Assembly: GCA_900754385.1 (NCBI GenBank)
Contig: CAAECP010000101.1
Span: 1 to 23,160 of the forward strand
DNA: 23,160 nucleotides
Direction of reading: 5' to 3'
Origin: an uncultured Collinsella sp.
Lineage (GTDB): Bacteria > Actinomycetota > Coriobacteriia > Coriobacteriales > Coriobacteriaceae
Under the pieces are notes generated by a model. That model ran no database searches and was not told the DNA's origin. It was given only the letters and a program-made list of their open reading frames with translations. Of this stretch, positions 23,090 to 23,160 are shown one piece after another; within the stretch, counting starts at the first letter, position 1; each line of letters starts with the position of its first letter. A program made the position numbers and the translations under genes.

Positions 23090-23160
23090 TAATTGTTCTC
23101 GGGGGAAGCGGGCACTGCGGGGCGCGGCAACGGCGCGCGATTTCCGCGTCGCAGCGCTAC

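Noticed and set aside
1..23160. Defence island, phage, toxin-antitoxin pair or biosynthetic cluster
   Set aside because: All genes fit metabolism, transport, regulation or signalling; no integrase, transposase, toxin, restriction or synthase gene was seen.

Overview
The window looks like a chromosomal segment of a high-GC, anaerobic gut actinobacterium, most likely class Coriobacteriia and probably close to Collinsella. That placement is an inference from GC-rich codon use, the gene set and the style of the proteins; no rRNA or other marker is present. No tRNA, rRNA, insertion sequence, prophage or cas gene was seen.

Layout. 1-1092 (+): 3' part of dxs, closed by a strong terminator. 1148-1365: a regular array of six 16-bp motifs in alternating orientation. 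1395-2597 (-): iron-dependent alcohol dehydrogenase. 2867-6291 (+): a four-gene polar amino acid (glutamate/glutamine-type) ABC importer (lipoprotein, two permeases, ATPase), followed at 6379-7188 by a class I glutamine amidotransferase-like gamma-glutamyl hydrolase. 7294-9555 (-): a signalling pair, a GGDEF-receiver-HD-GYP protein and an HPt protein. 9767-10564 (-): alpha/beta hydrolase. 10800-11576 (+): COG0731-type radical SAM protein. 11737-12624 (+): type I methionine aminopeptidase with a SEC-C zinc finger. 12754-13689 (+): D-2-hydroxyacid dehydrogenase. 13765-19053 (-): a run transcribed leftward in the order M18 aminopeptidase, RpiR regulator, PTS EIIBC, GH1 6-phospho-beta-glucosidase. 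19215-20300 (+): membrane-anchored choloylglycine-hydrolase-like amidase. 20441-21520 (+): 6-phosphofructokinase. 21913-22827 (+): XRE regulator with a histidine-rich repeat region and a membrane domain.

How the genes fit together. The content suits a saccharolytic and amino-acid-using fermenter. A beta-glucoside would enter by the PTS and be cleaved by the GH1 enzyme under RpiR control; phosphofructokinase feeds glycolysis, and the alcohol and hydroxyacid dehydrogenases could dispose of reductant. The ABC importer plus amidotransferase suggests use of glutamate, glutamine or gamma-glutamyl compounds.

The least ordinary material is non-coding. At least four different inverted-repeat families occupy the intergenic spaces: the 40-bp-period alternating array at 1148-1365; a 40-bp hairpin repeat present twice (2711-2750 and 12694-12733); a palindromic element with shared AGTTGCGGTGATATA ends present twice (11618-11684 and 22878-22944); and a nested hairpin of about 185 nt that includes the 3' end of the phosphofructokinase gene (21512-21696).
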